From assembly GCA_013335405.1 (NCBI GenBank), contig JAAXVR010000001.1, positions 124,001 through 188,000 of the forward strand: a stretch of 64,000 nucleotides of DNA, written 5' to 3'. Position numbers and translations under genes: made by a program. Position 1 is the first letter of the stretch. Every line of letters begins with the position of its first letter. Shown here piece after piece: positions 1 through 9,900 of this stretch. Source of the DNA: Chlorobiaceae bacterium. Its GTDB lineage: Bacteria > Bacteroidota > Chlorobiia > Chlorobiales > Chlorobiaceae. The notes under the pieces were generated by a model. That model was not told where the DNA came from. It was given only the letters and a program-made list of their open reading frames with translations, and ran no database searches.

Positions 1-88
1 TCCGGCTACGAGCAAGGAAACGCAGGCTGTTTCGGAGTGGCTCTGGGATCAGGCCGGCGGTATACTGCCCCCTGTGAAGGGACGGTGA
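1..88 (+). CDS. Possible 3' end of an unidentified gene (partial)
   Basis: The second forward frame is open from the window edge and would encode a 28-residue C-terminus ending in LPPVKGR before a TGA at 86-88. The composition looks protein-like, with a Trp-rich amphipathic stretch (SEWLWDQAGG). The first frame is also open, to 163-165, but its predicted tail is rich in Cys and Phe and less convincing. No family is recognised. If real, the gene lies upstream of the rhamnose operon on the same strand. The call is weak because only the last residues are in the window. Confidence 0.3.
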   Translation, partial: PATSKETQAVSEWLWDQAGGILPPVKGR

Positions 89-136
89 CAGGCGAATTGA
101 TGCAGGCAGTAAAAAACTTCTCTGACGACTATGCTT

Positions 137-144
137 GTATATTG
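137..144 (+). promoter_or_regulatory. Candidate -10 octamer GTATATTG upstream of rfbA
   Basis: GTATATTG lies about 170 bases before the rfbA start. The same octamer occurs upstream of the small chlorosome-like gene (6478-6485) and of ileS (6838-6845), always in non-coding DNA before a + strand gene. It contains a TATATT -10-like hexamer. No good -35 hexamer is seen at 16-18 bases, so this is a suggestion, not a mapped promoter. Confidence 0.3.
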
Positions 145-313
145 TGCTTTCGTTTCGTAGACTGACGTAATATATCATTACCCTCTCCTTCCCCGGTTTT
201 CTTATTGGACAATGACGGTTCTGCGATGCCCGGAGGGCAGCATCAGAAGAGGTCGGGGAACAGTGGATCGGCAATGGTGCTTGTGCTGCTTTTTCATAAT
301 ACACTACAGGTTT

Positions 314-1192
314 ATGAAGGGAATCATACTTGCAGGAGGTTCCGGTTCGAGGCTTTATCCGGTGACGAGGGGCATATCGAAACAGCTCCTGCCCGTCTAC
401 GACAAGCCTATGATTTACTATCCGCTCACCACGCTGATGCTCTCAGGTATCAGGGATGTCCTTATCATAACGACCCCCGAAGACCAGCCCATGTTCATGA
501 AGCTGCTCGGAGACGGAAGCGACTGGGGCATTTCGCTTTCCTACACCGTACAGCCATCTCCCGACGGGCTTGCGCAGGCCTTTATCCTCGGTGATGCTTT
601 CATCGGGCAGGATGATGTCGCTCTCATCCTCGGAGACAATATATTTTTTGGCTACGCTTTCAGCATGATGCTCGAAGAGGCAGTCCGCACGGTCAGGGAG
701 GAGCGGAAGGCCAATATTTTCGGTTATTACGTGCGGGATCCAGAGCGGTACGGAGTCGCCGAGTTCGATGCCGAAGGCAATGTCCTTTCCATAGAGGAGA
801 AACCGGCGAAGCCGAAATCAAACTTTGCTGTCGTGGGCCTTTATTTTTACACAAATGATGTGGTGGGTGTCGCCCGGGAGGTAAAGCCTTCTGCTCGCGG
901 GGAGCTTGAAATCACCTCGGTGAACGAAGCGTTTCTGCGACTCGGAAAACTCAAATGTTCGATGATGGGAAGGGGTTTCGCCTGGCTGGATACAGGCACA
1001 CACGAATCCTTCCAGGAGGCGGGCAATTTTATACAGACTGTCGAGAAGCGGCAGGGCCTCAAGATAGCCTGCCCGGAAGAAATCGCATGGCGTCAGGACT
1101 GGATAGGTGACGCGGAGCTTGAAAAGCTTGCGAAGCCGCTCATGAAAAGCCATTACGGTGAGTATCTCATGCAACTTCTTGAGCAGCGCTGA
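314..1192 (+). CDS. rfbA: Glucose-1-phosphate thymidylyltransferase
   Basis: RfbA/RmlA couples glucose-1-phosphate to dTTP, giving dTDP-glucose, the first step to dTDP-L-rhamnose. The N-terminus [18 protein letters not shown] holds the nucleotide-binding signature, followed by [17 protein letters not shown] and later [11 protein letters not shown]-like and WLDTGTHES segments, all typical of the family. The chosen ATG gives 292 residues, the usual size. Upstream in-frame codons would add 34 unrelated residues. It is the first gene of a same-strand cluster A-C-D-B for rhamnose, so it probably supplies lipopolysaccharide or another surface polysaccharide. The enzyme is cytoplasmic. Confidence 0.95.
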   Translation: MKGIILAGGSGSRLYPVTRGISKQLLPVYDKPMIYYPLTTLMLSGIRDVLIITTPEDQPMFMKLLGDGSDWGISLSYTVQPSPDGLAQAFILGDAFIGQDDVALILGDNIFFGYAFSMMLEEAVRTVREERKANIFGYYVRDPERYGVAEFDAEGNVLSIEEKPAKPKSNFAVVGLYFYTNDVVGVAREVKPSARGELEITSVNEAFLRLGKLKCSMMGRGFAWLDTGTHESFQEAGNFIQTVEKRQGLKIACPEEIAWRQDWIGDAELEKLAKPLMKSHYGEYLMQLLEQR

Positions 1193-1399
1193 GAAGCTGC
1201 AATCTCCGCCCGGTCCCCCAGTCACAACCGGGCAGCCAGTTTTCTGATTGTTTCAGGGAGGAGAATGGCGTTTTCTTTCATGTGTGAAAATGAAAACAAC
1301 GCACTCTCTTTTTCTGCATGTTTTCCGGGTCCGGGGGCATTGTTCCCGCATGGTCTCCAGCCGCTCTTTGCGGCCAAAACAACAAAGGTCAACTCTGCA

Positions 1400-1996
1400 A
1401 TGCAGGTTATTCCAACGGCTATTCCCGAAGTTCTTGTTTTTGAACCGGCAGTTTTCGGTGATGACAGGGGATATTTTTTCGAATCCTATCGCCAGGATGT
1501 ATTGGACCGGTATATCGGACAGGTCGCGTTCGTTCAGGACAACGAGTCGAAGTCGGGCCGCGGCGTGCTTCGTGGACTTCATTTCCAGAAACCGCCTTTT
1601 ACCCAGTCGAAGCTCGTGCGAGCCGTTTACGGGACCGTGCTCGACGTGGCGGTCGATATCCGCTCCGGATCCCCGTGGTACGGCAGGCATGTTTCCTGCC
1701 TACTCGATTCGGTCCGCAAGAATATGCTCTGGGTGCCAAAAGGATTTGCCCACGGTTTCGTGGTGCTTTCAGAGGAGGCGGTATTCGCCTACAAATGCGA
1801 TAATTATTATGCTCCTTCGTATGACGCGGGGATACTGTGGAGCGATCCATCGCTTGCGATCGACTGGCAGATACCTCGTGAAGAGATCAGGGTCTCGGCG
1901 AAAGACGCATCTCAACCCGGTTTTGGTGAATCCATTCATTTCCGGTATGAAGATTACCGGCAGGAAAAACTCTATCCGGGAATCGTCAAGCCATGA
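1400..1996 (+). CDS. rfbC: dTDP-4-dehydrorhamnose 3,5-epimerase
   Basis: RfbC/RmlC epimerises C3 and C5 of dTDP-4-keto-6-deoxyglucose. The cupin-fold signatures are present: FGDDRGYFFESY near the N-terminus, RGVLRGLHFQ with the catalytic His, and WVPKGFAHGF. The ATG at 1400 (MQVIPTAIPEV) gives 198 residues, slightly longer than common 180-190 residue forms. It has an AAAGG ribosome site about 12 bases upstream. The open frame extends to 1265, but those 45 residues are not family-like. It is the second gene of the rhamnose operon, 207 bases after rfbA, a rather long gap. Confidence 0.94.
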   Translation: MQVIPTAIPEVLVFEPAVFGDDRGYFFESYRQDVLDRYIGQVAFVQDNESKSGRGVLRGLHFQKPPFTQSKLVRAVYGTVLDVAVDIRSGSPWYGRHVSCLLDSVRKNMLWVPKGFAHGFVVLSEEAVFAYKCDNYYAPSYDAGILWSDPSLAIDWQIPREEIRVSAKDASQPGFGESIHFRYEDYRQEKLYPGIVKP

Positions 1997-2033
1997 AAAA
2001 GCTTATTGCCACACCCCATAAGACTATTCGTAC

Positions 2034-2915
2034 ATGAACATCCTTGTAACCGGCAGCAGGGGCCAGCTTGGCTCCGAAATACAGGAACTTTCATCACATT
2101 CCCCTTCTCACCGTTTTTTCTTTTACGACCTGCCCGAGCTCGATATAACTGACCCGAACCAGGTTGAGTCGATCTGCGCCTGCAACGAGATCCGGGCAAT
2201 CGTCAACTGTGCTGCCTATACTGCAGTAGACCGTGCAGAATCAGACGCGGATGCCGCGTATCGGGTCAACAGGGACGGTGCGGCAGTGCTCGCGACGTGT
2301 GCGGCCTCGATGAACGCTCTGCTGGTGCATATTTCTACCGATTACGTGTTCGACGGCAAAGCTTCATGTCCTTACCGGGAAACCGATCCGCCGAGCCCTC
2401 TCGGAGTGTATGGAAAATCGAAATGGGAAGGGGAAGAGCGTATCAGGGAAATAGCACCTTCCCATATGATCATCAGGACCTCATGGCTTTATTCCGGTTA
2501 TGGTGCGAATTTCGTGAAAACCATGCTGCGCCTTGGCGGTGAACGGGATACTCTGAACGTGGTTTTTGACCAGGCAGGTTCACCGACCAGCGCTGCGGAC
2601 CTTGCCTGCGCTGTTGTTTCGATTCTCGAACGGGCGGATCGGGATCGGCGGTATGCCCTGACCTATCATTATGCGAATGAGGGCGTCTGTTCATGGTATG
2701 ATTTCGCCGTATCGATCATGGAGATGGCAGGCCTCCATTGCAAGGTGTTTCCTGTCGACAGCACCCAGTACCCGCAGGCGGCACAACGACCGCATTTCAG
2801 TGTCCTGAACAAGTCCGCTATCAAGAGTGACTGGGATCTCGTCATTCCTCACTGGAGATCATCGCTCGCGTTGCAGGTCGAAAAAATTCTTCAGAGAGAG
2901 CCCGGCAATTCCTGA
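2034..2915 (+). CDS. rfbD: dTDP-4-dehydrorhamnose reductase
   Basis: RfbD/RmlD reduces dTDP-4-keto-L-rhamnose to dTDP-L-rhamnose with NAD(P)H. The N-terminal Rossmann motif is MNILVTGSRGQLGSEI. The short-chain-dehydrogenase active site is visible as ISTDYVFDG and YGKSKWEGE (Tyr-x3-Lys). At 293 residues it is the normal size. It lies 37 bases after rfbC on the same strand, and rfbB starts 18 bases later, so the genes are probably cotranscribed. Confidence 0.94.
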   Translation: MNILVTGSRGQLGSEIQELSSHSPSHRFFFYDLPELDITDPNQVESICACNEIRAIVNCAAYTAVDRAESDADAAYRVNRDGAAVLATCAASMNALLVHISTDYVFDGKASCPYRETDPPSPLGVYGKSKWEGEERIREIAPSHMIIRTSWLYSGYGANFVKTMLRLGGERDTLNVVFDQAGSPTSAADLACAVVSILERADRDRRYALTYHYANEGVCSWYDFAVSIMEMAGLHCKVFPVDSTQYPQAAQRPHFSVLNKSAIKSDWDLVIPHWRSSLALQVEKILQREPGNS

Positions 2916-2933
2916 ACCACAAAAAAGCATACG

Positions 2934-3983
2934 ATGCACATACTTGTCACCGGCGGAGCCGGATTCATCGGTTCCCATGTCGTCCGCCACTTCCTGAAAA
3001 GCTATCCTGCCTGCAGGATTACCAATCTGGACAGCCTGACCTATGCGGGGAACCTCGCAAACCTGAGGGATATCGAAACCTTGCCGAATTACCGGTTCGT
3101 GAAAGGAGATATCACCGATTCCGGATTCATTGAAAACCTCTTTTCGACGGAATCGTTCGACGGTGTCATTCATCTGGCTGCAGAGTCGCATGTCGACCGT
3201 TCGATTGCCGATCCGACAGCATTCGTGAAAACCAACGTACTCGGGACGGTGAACCTGCTGAACGCCGCAAAAACCGCCTGGAAAGGGAACTTCGAAGGGA
3301 AACGGTTCTACCATGTCTCGACCGATGAGGTATACGGTTCTCTCGGCACCGAGGGCATGTTCACCGAACAGACGCCGTACGATCCCCACAGTCCCTATTC
3401 CGCATCGAAAGCTTCGTCCGACCACTTCGTGAGAGCCTATTTCGATACCTACGGGCTTCCGGTGGTGATCAGCAACTGTTCTAACAACTACGGAGCATTC
3501 CAGTTTCCGGAGAAGCTCATACCGCTGTTCATCAACAACATCCGTCTCGGCAAACCGCTTCCCGTCTACGGCAAAGGTGAAAATGTCCGGGACTGGTTGT
3601 GGGTTGTGGATCACGCTCAGGCTATCGACGTGATCTACCATCGGGCGAAGACCGGTGAGACCTACAATATCGGCGGCCATAACGAATGGACAAATATCGA
3701 CCTGATCCGGCAGCTGTGCGCGATCATGGACCGTAAGCTCGGGCGCGAACCCGGTGAATCCGTAAAGCTTGTCACCTATGTGACTGACCGGGCCGGCCAT
3801 GACCTGCGCTATGCCATCAATTCGTCGAAGCTGCAGCGTGAGCTCGGCTGGGTTCCGTCCATCACCTTCGAGCAGGGACTCGAGGAAACGGTGGAGTGGT
3901 ATCTCGAGAACGAGGAGTGGCTTCGGAACGTCACCTCCGGAAGTTACACTCGTTATTACGAGGAGATGTACGGGGGGCGGTAA
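2934..3983 (+). CDS. rfbB: dTDP-glucose 4,6-dehydratase
   Basis: RfbB/RmlB converts dTDP-glucose to dTDP-4-keto-6-deoxyglucose, the second step of the rhamnose route. Visible features are GGAGFIGSHVVR (NAD binding), VSTDEVYG with the catalytic Thr-Asp-Glu, and YSASKASSDH (Tyr-x3-Lys). The length of 349 residues is typical. It closes the four-gene rhamnose set in the order A, C, D, B. That differs from the enterobacterial order B-D-A-C, while all four activities are kept together. Confidence 0.95.
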   Translation: MHILVTGGAGFIGSHVVRHFLKSYPACRITNLDSLTYAGNLANLRDIETLPNYRFVKGDITDSGFIENLFSTESFDGVIHLAAESHVDRSIADPTAFVKTNVLGTVNLLNAAKTAWKGNFEGKRFYHVSTDEVYGSLGTEGMFTEQTPYDPHSPYSASKASSDHFVRAYFDTYGLPVVISNCSNNYGAFQFPEKLIPLFINNIRLGKPLPVYGKGENVRDWLWVVDHAQAIDVIYHRAKTGETYNIGGHNEWTNIDLIRQLCAIMDRKLGREPGESVKLVTYVTDRAGHDLRYAINSSKLQRELGWVPSITFEQGLEETVEWYLENEEWLRNVTSGSYTRYYEEMYGGR

Positions 3984-4025
3984 CGCAGCATCATAACCTA
4001 TACGCAACCATCAATTTTTTTATTC

Positions 4026-5009
4026 ATGAAAAAAATACTGGTCATTGGCGGAGCCGGCTATATCGGCAGCCATGTGGCAAGAGCCTTTCTCGACCGGGGT
4101 TACGATGTCACGGTTTTCGACAACCTTCAGACAGGGGTCAGGGAAAACCTGTTCGACGAAGCGAAGTTCATTCATGGAGATATCATGCGTCCTGAAGCGC
4201 TCCGCTCCGCGATGGCTCCGGGCTTCGACGGATGTGTTCACCTTGCAGCCCTGAAAGCTGCCGGACAGTCCATGCTGAAGCCAGGGGAGTATGCCGAGTC
4301 GAATATTTCCGGTACGGTCAATATCCTCAACCAGCTTCTGGAAGCCGGGATCCCTGCGGTGATATTTTCCTCTTCGGCAGCTGTTTACGGGTCGCCCCGT
4401 TACCTTCCGATCGACGAGGAGCACCCTAAGGAGCCTGAAAACTTTTACGGCTTCACGAAGCTCGAGATTGAGCGGCTGCTCGAATGGTATGACAGGCTCA
4501 AAGGGCTCCGTTATGCCGCAATCCGCTATTTCAACGCTGCAGGGTACGACGTCAGGGGACGGATCAGGGGGCTTGAACTGAACCCGGAAAACCTTCTGCC
4601 GATCGTCATGGAAACTGCCGCAGGCCTCAGACCGAAGCTCTCGATTTACGGCAGTGACTACCCGACGCGCGACGGCAGCTGCATTCGTGACTATGTGCAT
4701 GTGAGCGATCTTGCCGAAGCTCATGTCACTGCTTTCGAGTATATCCTCAGAGAGGGAAGGAGCATATCGGTGAATCTCGGCAGCCAGCAGGGAGTGAGCG
4801 TGTTGGAAATGGTCGAAAGGGCAAGGGTGCTGACCGGAAGGCCTGTCCCTGCTGAAGTGACGGAACGGCGCTCCGGGGACCCTGCTGAACTTGTCGCTTC
4901 CTTTGCCAGGGCAAAGGAGCTTCTCGGATGGGAACCCAGATACAGTGATGTCGATACCCTGATCACATCGACCTGGAAAATGTATGAAAATCGAATCGTC
5001 AAAAGGTAA
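4026..5009 (+). CDS. galE: UDP-glucose 4-epimerase
   Basis: GalE interconverts UDP-glucose and UDP-galactose. It is an extended short-chain dehydrogenase: GGAGYIGSHVARAF at the N-terminus, FSSSAAVYG, and YGFTKLEIERLL with the Tyr-x3-Lys pair, followed by RYFNAAGYD and RDGSCIRDYVHVSDLA, which are characteristic of GalE. The length of 327 residues is normal. It follows rfbB by 42 bases and precedes manC by 18 bases, so it belongs to the same sugar-nucleotide operon. Activity on UDP-GlcNAc cannot be excluded from sequence. Confidence 0.92.
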   Translation: MKKILVIGGAGYIGSHVARAFLDRGYDVTVFDNLQTGVRENLFDEAKFIHGDIMRPEALRSAMAPGFDGCVHLAALKAAGQSMLKPGEYAESNISGTVNILNQLLEAGIPAVIFSSSAAVYGSPRYLPIDEEHPKEPENFYGFTKLEIERLLEWYDRLKGLRYAAIRYFNAAGYDVRGRIRGLELNPENLLPIVMETAAGLRPKLSIYGSDYPTRDGSCIRDYVHVSDLAEAHVTAFEYILREGRSISVNLGSQQGVSVLEMVERARVLTGRPVPAEVTERRSGDPAELVASFARAKELLGWEPRYSDVDTLITSTWKMYENRIVKR

Positions 5010-5027
5010 CAGCGAACAATCCGTTTC

Positions 5028-6443
5028 ATGATCATACCTGTCATTCTCAGCGGTGGCTCGGGCACCAGGCTATGGCCGCTTTCCCGTGCGCTTTATCCCA
5101 AGCAGCTCCTTCCTCTGGCTGGAGAGCATACCATGCTTCAGGATACCGTTCTCCGGCTCGAAAGCGTGGCGGAACGGGGTCCGGTCTACTGCATCTGCAA
5201 CGAGAGCCACAGGTTCCTCGTAGCTGAACAGCTTCGCGAAATTAATGCCGATACGGGGGGGATCGTTCTCGAACCGTTCGGCAGAAACACAGCTCCTGCT
5301 GCAGCTGTCGCAGCCATGCTGGTTGCAGCGAAGTATCCGGGATCCCTCATGCTCCTGCTTCCGGCAGACCACGTGGTGGTTGACCGCGGAGCCTTCGGTT
5401 CCGCGGTTGCCGCTGGAGAGCGTGCCGCGCGTGACGGCCGGCTCGTGACGTTCGGCGTTTTGCCGGTTTCGCCAGAAACCGGTTATGGCTATGTGAGGGT
5501 AACGGCCGAAGGCCGTGACGCGAATGGTGTATTTCCGGTCCGGGAGTTTGTCGAAAAGCCTGACACTCAAACAGCCGCAGGTTACCTTGCCTCGGGGGAA
5601 TATTACTGGAACAGCGGGATCTTTCTTTTCAGTCCCGAAACCTACCTCGGGGAACTCGGGAGGCTGAATCCTGAAATGATCATCGCATCGCGCCAGGCCC
5701 TTTCGAAGGCAAAGGAGGATCTTGATTTCCTCAGACTCGATGCCGGGGCTTTCGAGTCATGTCCATCGGATTCCATCGATTATGCCGTTATGGAAAAAAC
5801 CTCGAAGGCAGCGCTGGTACCGCTCGATGCCGGCTGGAACGACGTTGGCGCCTGGTCCGCGCTCTGGGATGTGCAGGAGCGGGACGAGGATGGCAATGTC
5901 CGGAAAGGGGATGTTCTCGTGCATGACGTTCAGAACTCCTATATTCAGTCAACACACCGCCTCGTGGCGGCAGTCGGGCTTGAAGGCCATATCGTGGTCG
6001 AAACGGCCGACGCCGTGCTTGTCGCCTCGAAAGACCGGGTCCAGCATGTCAGAAAGCTTGTCGAAGAGCTTCAGAAGAACAAGCGGGAAGAGGTGGTGAC
6101 CCACCGGAGGGTCTATCGTCCCTGGGGTTTTTATGAAACTGTCGATTTTGCGGAACGCTTCAAGGTCAAGCGTATCAACGTAAAACCGGGGGCTTCGCTT
6201 TCCCTGCAGAAGCACCAGCACAGGGCAGAGCACTGGGTCGTGGTCAGGGGCGAAGCGCACGTTACCCTGGACCGGAAGCTGATCGTCCTCTCGGAAGACC
6301 AGTCCACCTATATCCCTGTCGGCACCATCCACCGGCTGGAAAACCGGGGGTCTTTACCGCTGGAACTCATCGAGGTGCAGTCCGGAAGTTACCTCGGCGA
6401 GGATGATATTATACGGATTGAGGACAGGTACGGGAGGCTTTAG
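5028..6443 (+). CDS. manC: Bifunctional mannose-1-phosphate guanylyltransferase / mannose-6-phosphate isomerase
   Basis: Type II phosphomannose isomerase/GDP-mannose pyrophosphorylase of the ManC/AlgA/XanB family, making GDP-mannose. The N-terminal nucleotidyltransferase domain shows LSGGSGTRLWPLSR and YPKQLLPL, then FVEKPD. The C-terminal cupin domain shows RPWGFYETVD, GASLSLQKHQHRAEHW and IPVGTIHRLEN, which carry the metal-binding His residues of the isomerase. At 471 residues it has the full bifunctional length. It is the last gene of the cluster, suggesting that the polysaccharide contains mannose or a derivative as well as rhamnose. Confidence 0.94.
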   Translation: MIIPVILSGGSGTRLWPLSRALYPKQLLPLAGEHTMLQDTVLRLESVAERGPVYCICNESHRFLVAEQLREINADTGGIVLEPFGRNTAPAAAVAAMLVAAKYPGSLMLLLPADHVVVDRGAFGSAVAAGERAARDGRLVTFGVLPVSPETGYGYVRVTAEGRDANGVFPVREFVEKPDTQTAAGYLASGEYYWNSGIFLFSPETYLGELGRLNPEMIIASRQALSKAKEDLDFLRLDAGAFESCPSDSIDYAVMEKTSKAALVPLDAGWNDVGAWSALWDVQERDEDGNVRKGDVLVHDVQNSYIQSTHRLVAAVGLEGHIVVETADAVLVASKDRVQHVRKLVEELQKNKREEVVTHRRVYRPWGFYETVDFAERFKVKRINVKPGASLSLQKHQHRAEHWVVVRGEAHVTLDRKLIVLSEDQSTYIPVGTIHRLENRGSLPLELIEVQSGSYLGEDDIIRIEDRYGRL

Positions 6444-6477
6444 CTGTCTGTTTATTTTTGAAGGTCTGATTAAATAC

Positions 6478-6485
6478 GTATATTG
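6478..6485 (+). promoter_or_regulatory. Candidate -10 octamer GTATATTG upstream of the small chlorosome-like gene
   Basis: GTATATTG lies 52 bases before the preferred start at 6537. It matches exactly the octamers upstream of rfbA and ileS. No clear -35 box is visible at standard spacing. Confidence 0.35.
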
Positions 6486-6536
6486 ATCTCATATGTTCCA
6501 GTTCAGATGTCAATAACCCTTAATATCAGTATACAT

Positions 6537-6737
6537 ATGGCTGAAGAAATGAAATCTTCCGGGCGTGCGAGCGATGTCGTCAAAGGTGATTTCTCGACAA
6601 TCCTGGTTGGTGTAGGGACCATTCTCGACAGTGCGCTCACTCCTCTCGGCAAGCTTGTCGCAGAGACGCTCGATTCCCTCGCCGGAGTGGCGAAGCAGAT
6701 CCTCGACGGCGTCAGCACCACCCTCGGCAACAAATAA
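6537..6737 (+). CDS. Small amphipathic protein, candidate chlorosome envelope protein (CsmB/CsmF-like)
   Basis: A 66-residue protein if started at the ATG at 6537 (MAEEMKSSGRAS). ATG 6507 or TTG 6483 would add 10 or 18 residues, and none of the three has a convincing ribosome site. After a charged N-terminus come two hydrophobic or amphipathic helices, TILVGVGTILDSALTPLGKL and a second rich in Leu, Val and Ala ending GVSTTLGNK. The size, the absence of Cys and Trp, the central PLGK and the C-terminal VS-x-x-L-x-x-K resemble the CsmB/CsmF class of chlorosome envelope proteins, but this is from memory of the family and not an alignment. It has its own promoter-like octamer and a strong terminator, consistent with an abundant structural protein. 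Confidence 0.55.
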   Translation: MAEEMKSSGRASDVVKGDFSTILVGVGTILDSALTPLGKLVAETLDSLAGVAKQILDGVSTTLGNK

Positions 6738-6777
6738 GGACCTGGTATTCCGGGTTTTGGCTGCGGCGTAACAGCTT

Positions 6778-6824
6778 TTCAGGCAAGCTTTTCTTTTCAG
6801 GAAAGGCTTGCCTGAACTTTTTTA
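6778..6824 (+). terminator. Strong intrinsic terminator after the small chlorosome-like gene
   Basis: A perfect 11-bp arm (TTCAGGCAAGC, 6778-6788) pairs with GCTTGCCTGAA (6806-6816). The stem extends inward by further T-A and C-G pairs to a 7-base loop (6794-6800). It is followed by C and a run of T (6817-6823). It isolates the small gene from ileS. Confidence 0.85.
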
Positions 6825-6837
6825 TAAACGGATTCTC

Positions 6838-6845
6838 GTATATTG
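6838..6845 (+). promoter_or_regulatory. Candidate -10 octamer GTATATTG upstream of ileS
   Basis: This is the third exact copy of GTATATTG, 62 bases before ileS and just downstream of the terminator at 6778-6824, where a new promoter would be needed. That position makes it the best supported of the three copies. Confidence 0.4.
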
Positions 6846-6906
6846 CTTCTTTTTTTTATCACATGCAGGCAAAGAGCCTGTCTTGACCGAAAGATTCTGA
6901 AGAACA

Positions 6907-9900
6907 ATGGCTGACAAATTTGCAGAGTACCCATCCAGTAAATCATACAGTGAAGTAGAAACCGAAATACTGGCTTACTGGAATGAGAACGGGATTTTTC
7001 AAAAGAGCCTCGAAAAGAAACCGGCGGGGCCTATATATTCGTTTTATGAAGGCCCGCCGACCGTGAACGGCAAACCGGGCGTGCATCATGTTTTCAGCCG
7101 CACCATCAAGGATGTGGTATGCCGCTACAAGACCATGCAGGGCTTCCGTGTTCCGCGTATGGCAGGGTGGGATACCCACGGTCTTCCGGTGGAGATATCC
7201 GTCGAGAAAAAGCTGGGACTCAAGAACAAGGCGCAGGTCGAGGAATACGGCGAGGGGGAGTTCAACCGGGAAGCGCGTTCGCTTGTCTACCACCATATCG
7301 AGGACAACCGTGAAGGATGGGGAAAGCTAACCGAACAGATGGGTTACTGGGTCGATATGGACCACCCCTACATAACATGTGAAAACAACTATATCGAGTC
7401 GGTCTGGTGGGCACTCAAGACCATTTTCGAAAAGGGGCTGATCTACAAGGATTACAAGATCGTTCCGCAGGACCCGAAATCGGAGACAGTCCTCAGTTCC
7501 CATGAGCTTGCCCTCGGGTACCGCGAAGTGAAGGACCCGAGCATCTATGTGAAGTTCAGGCTGAAAGGTTCCGACGAATCGTTCCTTGTCTGGACAACCA
7601 CCCCATGGACGCTGATTTCCAACGTGGCGCTCTCGGTAGGGGCTGATATCGAGTATGTGAAGGTCAGGCACAGTGGAAGCGGGGAAGCGTTCATTCTCGC
7701 TCAGTCGCGCCTGCAGGTACTCCTTGAAAAGAACGAAGCGGGCGAATCGTTCTGGCAGGTCGAGAAGACCATGAAAGGCAGTGAACTGGAGGGCCTTGAA
7801 TACGAGCCGCTTTTCAGCTACATCCAGCCTTCGAGGAAATGCTGGTACGTAACCTGCGGGACGTTCGTTTCGACCGGGGACGGCACCGGTGTCGTGCACA
7901 TCGCTCCCGCGTTCGGGGCCGACGACTACGAGCTGGCGAAGAAGTACGATCTTCCGATGCTGCAGCCGGTTGCGAGAAACGGATGTTTCACGTCAGAGGT
8001 AAGCGATTACGAAGGCGTGTTTTTCAAGGATGCCGATCCCGATATCATCCGTCAGCTCAGGGAAGCCGGAAAGCTCTACCGAAAGGAGACCATTACCCAT
8101 ACCTACCCGTTTTCCTGGCGCTACGACGTGCCGGTGATCTACTATGCGAGGGAGTCCTGGTATATTCGGACGACTGCAATTGCCGACCGCATGGTGGAGC
8201 TGAACAAAACCATCAACTGGTGCCCTCCCGAGATCGGTTCGGGAAGGTTCGGCAACTGGCTCGAGGAAAACAAGGACTGGGCCCTCTCCCGTGAACGTTT
8301 CTGGGGATCCCCGCTTCCTCTCTGGGTTTCCGAGGAATTTTCCATCGGCGACAGCTCCGATTCGGGCAGAATCTTTGCCATAGGTTCCGTCGCAGAGCTG
8401 CGCGAAGGGTTCATCGACATTGATGGCGGGCGGCACGTGCTGGGAGAAGCGCTCGACGAAGGGCTGGTCGAGCTCGACCTGCACAAACCGTTCGTTGACC
8501 GCATCTATTTCATCAGGGAGGGCAAGCGTTTCAACCGAACCCCGGAACTCGTCGACGTCTGGTTCGACAGCGGTTCCATGCCGTTTGCCCAGCTCCATTA
8601 TCCATTCGAAAACCGGGAACTGTTCGAAAAGACTTTCCCTGCGGATTTCATTGCCGAGGGTGTTGATCAGACCAGAGGATGGTTCTACACGCTCCATGCC
8701 ATCTCGACCCTGATTTTCGACAAGCCGGCATATCGCAATCTTATCGTGAACGGCCATATCCTCGACCGTAACGGCCACAAAATGTCGAAATCGAAAGGTA
8801 ACGTCGTCAACCCGTTCGAAACCATGCAGCGTTACGGTGCCGATGCGCTGCGCTGGTACCTGCTTGTGACCAGCCCTCCCTGGAGGCCGAAGTCATTCAA
8901 TGCGGACGAGATCGAGGAAGAGCAGAGGAAATTCTTCCGTGCGTTCATCAACAGCTACAACTTCTTCGTGCTGTATGCGAACGTCGACGGTTTCCAGGGT
9001 TCAGAACCGCAAATCCCGCTTTCGGAACGTTCCGAACTCGACCGCTGGGTGCTCTCGTCCCTGAACACCCTCGTCGGTGGGCTCCACGCCCGCATGGAGC
9101 AGTACGATCTTACCGGTGCGGTGAGGCTGATCAACGATTTCATTGTCGACGACCTGTCGAACTGGTATATCAGGCGTTCCCGCAAACGCTTCTGGAAAAG
9201 CGACATGGGCCAGGACAAGCTCGCGGCTTACCAGTCCCTCTATACCGCTCTCGAAACCCTTTCGAGGCTGCTTGCGCCGTTCACACCGTTCATTGCCGAT
9301 CGCATCTGGCTGAACATGAATGGTGTCAGCGGGGTGGCCCGGCACACTTCGGTTCACCTCTCGGATTTTCCGATGATGGACCCCTGTGCCATAGACCTTC
9401 CGCTCGAGCGTCGCATGAAGAAAGCCCAGATCATCACCTCGCTTGTCCGCACCATGCGTGAAAAAGCCTCGATCAAGGTTCGTCAGCCGCTCAGGCGTAT
9501 CCTGCTCGCGGCGGGAGATGCGGCGGCGAGGGAGGAGTATGCACTGGTAGCGGATATCATCCTCGAAGAGGTTAACGTTCAGAAAATCGAATTTATCGAA
9601 GAGGAAGGCTCGGTAGTCAGCAAAAAGGTCAAGCCGAATTTCAAGGCCCTTGGCCCCCGGTTCGGCAAGGAGATGAAATCGCTCGCCGAATCGATACGGT
9701 GCATGAGCCACAAGCAGATCGGGAAGCTTGAAAAAGAGGGAATGGTTTCACTCGATTTCGATGGGAAGACGTTTGAAATTCTTCGCGGGGATGTCGAGAT
9801 CATGCACGAGGATATCGAAGGATGGCTCGTGGCATCCGATGAAGCTCACGGCATCATGGTGGCGCTCGATACTGAGATGAACGAGGAGCTCGAAATGCTG

